Source: a virus
Length of the DNA stretch: 41,642 bases
IMG/VR virus record: IMGVR_UViG_3300040770_000030
Span: 1 to 41,642 of that record
Direction: 5' to 3' (one strand)
The notes under the pieces are model-generated. The model worked only from the letters and a program-made list of their open reading frames with translations. It was not told the DNA's origin and ran no database searches. Position 1 is the first letter of the stretch. Each line of letters begins with the position of its first letter. Positions 38,592 to 41,642 of this stretch are shown piece by piece. The translations under genes were made by a program, and so were the position numbers.

Positions 38592-39490
38592 GCCTTTGCC
38601 TCTCGTACTCGTTTGAATATAGGGTGTCTGTAGCCTCCCTGCCGGTCACGCTCCATGCAGGTGAACTCGACCCATTGCTTACCTACGAACGCTTCCGGGT
38701 TGTAGTGCATTTGCCTCCCGAGGGCGTGCGGGATACCGTGTGGACTCGCTGTGCTACCATCTTCCAGTAGTACGGATACGGAGCCGGTACGGCCCAGCTT
38801 GTCGCCAACAGCAAGCCCAAGCAAAGGCTGAGCAGTTGTGCACGTAGCTTCGTGCACAGCAGTAATAATACCATCATGTGTTTCCTCTGGCTTGCGTTTG
38901 TACCAGGACCAACTGCGGCTGCGGCTGTAGATGTGGTCCACAGTCTTAACCATCACACCCTCTACACCCAGGCTGCGGCAGTGCGCATACAGTTGGTCGA
39001 TCTGTGCTTCGTTCTCTGCTACCCAGTGCAGCGGGCGTTGGAAGTCTACACGCTTGGCGGTGCGGATTATATCCCGCATGTACTCAAGGCGCATGCCGTA
39101 CTCTAGTTTCGACTCTGGTACGTCGAACAGCAGCACCACAACGTAGCAGCCCACCAGGTCTTTCGGGATGCCACGCTTAGTACGCACGTACCTGTAAGTG
39201 TCATCGAAGTTTGCATTCACCTCGATACCACAGTCTAGCTCAGTCAGCCCGTGCCGTAGGAGCACGCTGTACACCCAAGCACACTGCGACTCAAGGTTGT
39301 ACAGAGGATTCCCGGCGAAGCTCACAACTTCACAGCCCACCGGACTACCACTGTGCACGCAATGAACTAGCTTGAAGTGCGCTCGGATTTCGTCGCGCTT
39401 CTCTTCAACGACCACTGGGAAACTAAAGCGTAGGACACCCTTGAGGTATCGGTCCCGCCACTTCTGGCCTTTCATTAGGGAATCAGTCAT
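38588..39490 (-). CDS. ATP-dependent DNA ligase
   Basis: This 300-residue phage ligase seals Okazaki nicks. Motif III (VVVLLFDVPES), motif IV (GVEGVMVKTVD) and motif V (WYKRKPEETHD) are clear. The C-terminal OB domain follows (GLAVGDKLGRTGSVSVLLED, ... FVGKQWVEFTCMERD). Motif I reads VEEKRDEIRAH with the expected nucleotide-accepting Lys at K31, but the usual Gly of KxDG is Glu (E34). It overlaps both neighbours by 4-8 bp. Confidence 0.88.
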   Translation of the reverse strand: MTDSLMKGQKWRDRYLKGVLRFSFPVVVEEKRDEIRAHFKLVHCVHSGSPVGCEVVSFAGNPLYNLESQCAWVYSVLLRHGLTELDCGIEVNANFDDTYRYVRTKRGIPKDLVGCYVVVLLFDVPESKLEYGMRLEYMRDIIRTAKRVDFQRPLHWVAENEAQIDQLYAHCRSLGVEGVMVKTVDHIYSRSRSWSWYKRKPEETHDGIITAVHEATCTTAQPLLGLAVGDKLGRTGSVSVLLEDGSTASPHGIPHALGRQMHYNPEAFVGKQWVEFTCMERDRQGGYRHPIFKRVREAKA

Positions 39491-39683
39491 GCGTAAACTC
39501 CGCTTGGATGTCTAAGTTGTGCGTTGCCTCTAGTACCGTCCAAGGGACAGGGTGGTGCGTTGACCACACATTGCACGTGAAATCACTACCCAACCAAGGC
39601 CACAGGATAACGTACACTGTACCGTCGCCGCTGGTGATCCGGCTAGAGCGGGTATAGAACTGGTACTTGATTGTCAACTCCAT
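39483..39683 (-). CDS. Hypothetical protein, 66 aa
   Basis: MELTIKYQFYTRSSRITSGD... is small, beta-rich and Trp-rich (VYVILWPWLGSDFTCNVWST). Function is unknown. It overlaps the helicase gene by 10 bp and the ligase gene by 8 bp, which supports it as a translated member of the replication operon. Confidence 0.75.
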   Translation of the reverse strand: MELTIKYQFYTRSSRITSGDGTVYVILWPWLGSDFTCNVWSTHHPVPWTVLEATHNLDIQAEFTHD

Positions 39684-40936
39684 AGATTAGTCTCCGGCTC
39701 AAAGATAACTTGGAACTGCTGCATACTGGTTGCACCAGAGCGGGCTAGCTTATTCTTAGGTGTGCTGATACCACGCAGGCTAGCCATCTCCGGGCTGATT
39801 AGCGCACCCATCATAATGCACAGGTCCAGCGTAGTCTGGATGCCAGTCTTGCTATTTTGCATGGCGCTAATGGGTGGGAACAGCATATTGAATCCCTCGG
39901 CGGATACCTGCACAGTGCCTAGGTGCCAGAACTCGTAGATAGCAGCAAGCTCACGCATGCCATCCCATACCTCTTCGAGCTGGCCGATGTCATTCATACC
40001 GCCACCCTTGTTCGACATAGCACGGACGCGGCCAGTCATGTCAGTGATGACGGCGTAAGGGCTGTGCTGCTCTACGATGCGAGCTACCTGTGCAATGTTC
40101 TTGCCGTGCACCGACACCACACGAATGGCGTCACGTGAGCCTACAGCGGCACAGTACAGGCGCTCTAGCTCGCCGGGGTTAGCCGCCTCAAGCTCTAGCA
40201 TAGCCTTGCGGCTTAGCCCTGTCACTGTCTGGTACAAGCGGTTCACGATCTTCTTAGCCGTCCCCTCGTTCACAAGGTACAGGAATGGCTTACCGGGGTA
40301 CAGTAGCTTACCCTGTCGGGCAGACTCTACAGCAATGCGGCAGAGCATGCTAGTCTTGCCCTTGTCGGTTGGGGCAACCACAGCCACGTTGTCACCCGGC
40401 TGTAGACCTTTGATGCTATCTGCAAGCTCCTTCAAGAAGTTAAGGCGGATGCCGCCCTCGTCTGAGTCTTCGTTCAGGTAGTCTAGGATGCTGCCGTCCG
40501 CCCACTGCGGCTTGTCACCGTCGGTGATGCTGCGGCGTACCTCCTTGGCTAGCATGAGCACGTCGAAGGTCAGGTCAATCTCCTGCCCATCGTTATACTG
40601 CATCAGCATAGCACCCAGACGACCTGAGAAGTCTAGCTCATGCAAAGTGCTGCTAATACTGTGTATAGCATCGGCTGGCATGGGGCGCTTTAACTTCTCA
40701 GCCAGGGCCACAGTTAGCGCAACCTGCTCCGTGTCAGTGCCCTTAGTTCGGAGGCGTATAAGCGATACAAGCTCGTCCGGGTCTAGCTGCTCACGCTCGG
40801 GGAACGCTGACCAGTACACCTTGAACCACTGCATCATGCCCGTGGTCATCGGGGATACCATCTGCGTCGGTACAGCATGTGCTAGGTTCTTGAATCGCCG
40901 GCGATCCATCATCGCCGCTAAGATATTTAAGTCCAC
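39674..40936 (-). CDS. Replicative DNA helicase (DnaB/gp4-like RecA fold)
   Basis: This 420-residue protein has an N-terminal helical domain (1-130) and a C-terminal RecA-type motor. Walker A is APTDKGKTS (188-196), a catalytic Glu lies in LVNEGT (E224), Walker B is YAVITDM (D299) and a late LDLCIMMGAL strand follows. It forms the hexameric fork helicase and works with the split primase. No ATG fits; a GTG at 40936 with GAGG 8 nt upstream is used. Confidence 0.9.
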   Translation of the reverse strand: MDLNILAAMMDRRRFKNLAHAVPTQMVSPMTTGMMQWFKVYWSAFPEREQLDPDELVSLIRLRTKGTDTEQVALTVALAEKLKRPMPADAIHSISSTLHELDFSGRLGAMLMQYNDGQEIDLTFDVLMLAKEVRRSITDGDKPQWADGSILDYLNEDSDEGGIRLNFLKELADSIKGLQPGDNVAVVAPTDKGKTSMLCRIAVESARQGKLLYPGKPFLYLVNEGTAKKIVNRLYQTVTGLSRKAMLELEAANPGELERLYCAAVGSRDAIRVVSVHGKNIAQVARIVEQHSPYAVITDMTGRVRAMSNKGGGMNDIGQLEEVWDGMRELAAIYEFWHLGTVQVSAEGFNMLFPPISAMQNSKTGIQTTLDLCIMMGALISPEMASLRGISTPKNKLARSGATSMQQFQVIFEPETNLWS

Positions 40937-41029
40937 TGCATTTACCTCGTTTGTTCATCTCGCGGAAGTGGAATCGCAGGTGCCTACGAAGTGATTTGTT
41001 ACCTACCATAAGAATTTCCCGCTAGGAAA

Positions 41030-41302
41030 TCACGGGATAGTGCAGGTTGCACTACCCAGCCGGGGCTCGTACTGCGGCAGTTGGCGCGGCTCCTTGTTGG
41101 CTTTGCGCTTCTCTGCACGAATGACCTTACCCCAGTCAGGCAGCTCAGTAACCTTGTGGGTTTTTGCGCATGAAGGGCAGACAGGGTTGTTGGTGAACTC
41201 ATGCCAATACCGGGTCTTAACTTGGCAGAAGTGACAGACCTCCATGATGCCGAACCACTCTCTCAGAACTTCGTCACCTTCATGGGCGATTGGAATAGCC
41301 AT
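41030..41302 (-). CDS. Zinc-ribbon protein, 90 aa
   Basis: This small protein has two Cys pairs, VCHFC (C23, C26) and VCPSC (C42, C45), spaced as a zinc ribbon, then a basic segment (KVIRAEKRKANKEPRQLPQY). Its role is unknown; zinc ribbons of this size often bind nucleic acid. The preceding stop TAA is directly followed by its ATG, and GAGGTG is upstream. It lies just ahead of the helicase. Confidence 0.78.
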   Translation of the reverse strand: MAIPIAHEGDEVLREWFGIMEVCHFCQVKTRYWHEFTNNPVCPSCAKTHKVTELPDWGKVIRAEKRKANKEPRQLPQYEPRLGSATCTIP

Positions 41303-41581
41303 TTAAGTCACCTCGCCATTGGCAGTTGTGAGGGCTGCGCGGGCAACGTCCCTGTAAAAATCCCTCACACCAATTAAGCCAAAGTCAACGGCAAACGGGA
41401 GTGAGTGGGATTGCCATCCGGCTATTTGCTCCAGCGCCTCCCGCAGACGCTGGTTGTCTGTGCGGAATGTGTCGCGCTCTGCTTCAAGTAGATTCGCGTC
41501 GGCTTCCCAGTCTTCGAGCTTTGCTTGCAGGTTTGAAATCGTCTTATAGGCAAATAACAGTTTCCCGGTTGGCTTGCTCAT
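41303..41581 (-). CDS. Coiled-coil accessory protein, 92 aa
   Basis: MSKPTGKLLFAYKTISNLQA leads into a Leu/Glu-rich coiled coil (LEAERDTFRTDNQRLREALE) and a C-terminal ARAALTTANGEVT. This resembles short phage accessory proteins with an RLREALEQI block, which are common but uncharacterised. The MSKPT start and the ATGA junction with the upstream gene mirror the gene at the left edge. Confidence 0.75.
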   Translation of the reverse strand: MSKPTGKLLFAYKTISNLQAKLEDWEADANLLEAERDTFRTDNQRLREALEQIAGWQSHSLPFAVDFGLIGVRDFYRDVARAALTTANGEVT

Positions 41582-41642
41582 GCCTCACACCCAGCCAGCA
41601 GGGCGCGTAGTAGCTTGGCGGCGCGCTCTGCATACTCGACAA
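41578..41642 (-). CDS. 3' end of a gene cut by the right window edge
   Basis: The frame reads VEYAERAAKLLRALLAGCEA and stops with a TGA that overlaps the next ATG. It is the C-terminal tail of a protein whose remainder is outside the window or across the circular junction. It matches the end of the left-edge gene (LRALLAGGEV). Confidence 0.6.
   Translation of the reverse strand, partial: VEYAERAAKLLRALLAGCEA

Noticed and set aside
40791-41009. 72-codon minus-strand frame ahead of the helicase
   Set aside because: Two thirds lie inside the helicase gene in a different frame; only the first 24 codons are in the gap. A real short leader peptide cannot be excluded.
1-41642. CRISPR arrays, insertion sequences, integrase or lysogeny genes
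   Set aside because: None seen: no regular spacer array, no transposase or integrase motifs, no repressor; the gene set is that of a strictly lytic phage.

Overview
The window looks like nearly all of a T7-like podophage genome of the phiKMV type (Autographiviridae). It encodes a single-subunit RNA polymerase, a Pol A-type DNA polymerase, a DnaB-like helicase with a separate small primase, ATP-dependent ligase, 5'-3' exonuclease, endonuclease VII, a full podovirus morphogenesis set and a lysis cassette. The RNA polymerase gene lies just before the structural genes, which is the phiKMV order rather than the T7 order. All convincing protein genes are on the minus strand, packed with 4-bp (ATGA) or TGATG/TAATG overlaps. 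No host marker is present. The early promoters (TTGACA-N16-TAGAAT with a CGCTG lead-in) and the boxA-like leader motif resemble what I remember of gammaproteobacterial, especially Pseudomonas, stable-RNA operons, so a Pseudomonas-like host is a reasonable but unproven guess.

In transcription order (minus strand, high to low coordinates) the native map probably starts near 8.8 kb. From about 8.8 to 6.3 kb lies a non-coding early control region. It holds an AGCAGCAC-rich repeat field, six minus-strand sigma70-like promoters, two boxA-like leader motifs and promoter-to-promoter modules bounded by inverted repeats; two of these modules carry a small gene. From 6.3 to 0 kb come small early genes, including tiny membrane peptides and a GNAT-like protein, ending with the primase (0.57-1.39 kb) and a gene cut by the left window edge. 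The series resumes at the right edge (41.6 kb) with small genes, helicase, ligase, DNA polymerase, a putative ssDNA-binding protein, exonuclease, endonuclease VII, metallophosphoesterase, a dATP/dGTP-diphosphohydrolase-like protein and the RNA polymerase (29.5-31.9 kb). Then follow the head genes (portal, scaffold, capsid), a strong intrinsic terminator, tail tubular proteins, internal virion proteins, tail fibre, a phospholipase-A2-like membrane protein, both terminases, holin, SAR endolysin, Rz/Rz1 and two late unknown genes ending at 8804.

The window is therefore best read as a circularly permuted linearisation. The two window edges cut two genes that share similar 3' ends, and the downstream genes share an MSKPT start. 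The physical ends (terminal repeats) most likely lie between the last late gene (8804) and the early promoters.

The most unusual material is regulatory. (1) Tandem modules of promoter, leader, inverted repeat, cargo and inverted repeat, where each 3' arm abuts or overlaps the next -35 box. (2) A repeated 25-bp hairpin-forming element found before the capsid gene, after the primase gene and in an early gap; it is a candidate phage-polymerase promoter or RNA control element. (3) A 20-bp-arm stem-loop just after the RNA polymerase gene that contains the next start codon; one arm is repeated exactly inside the largest virion-protein gene.
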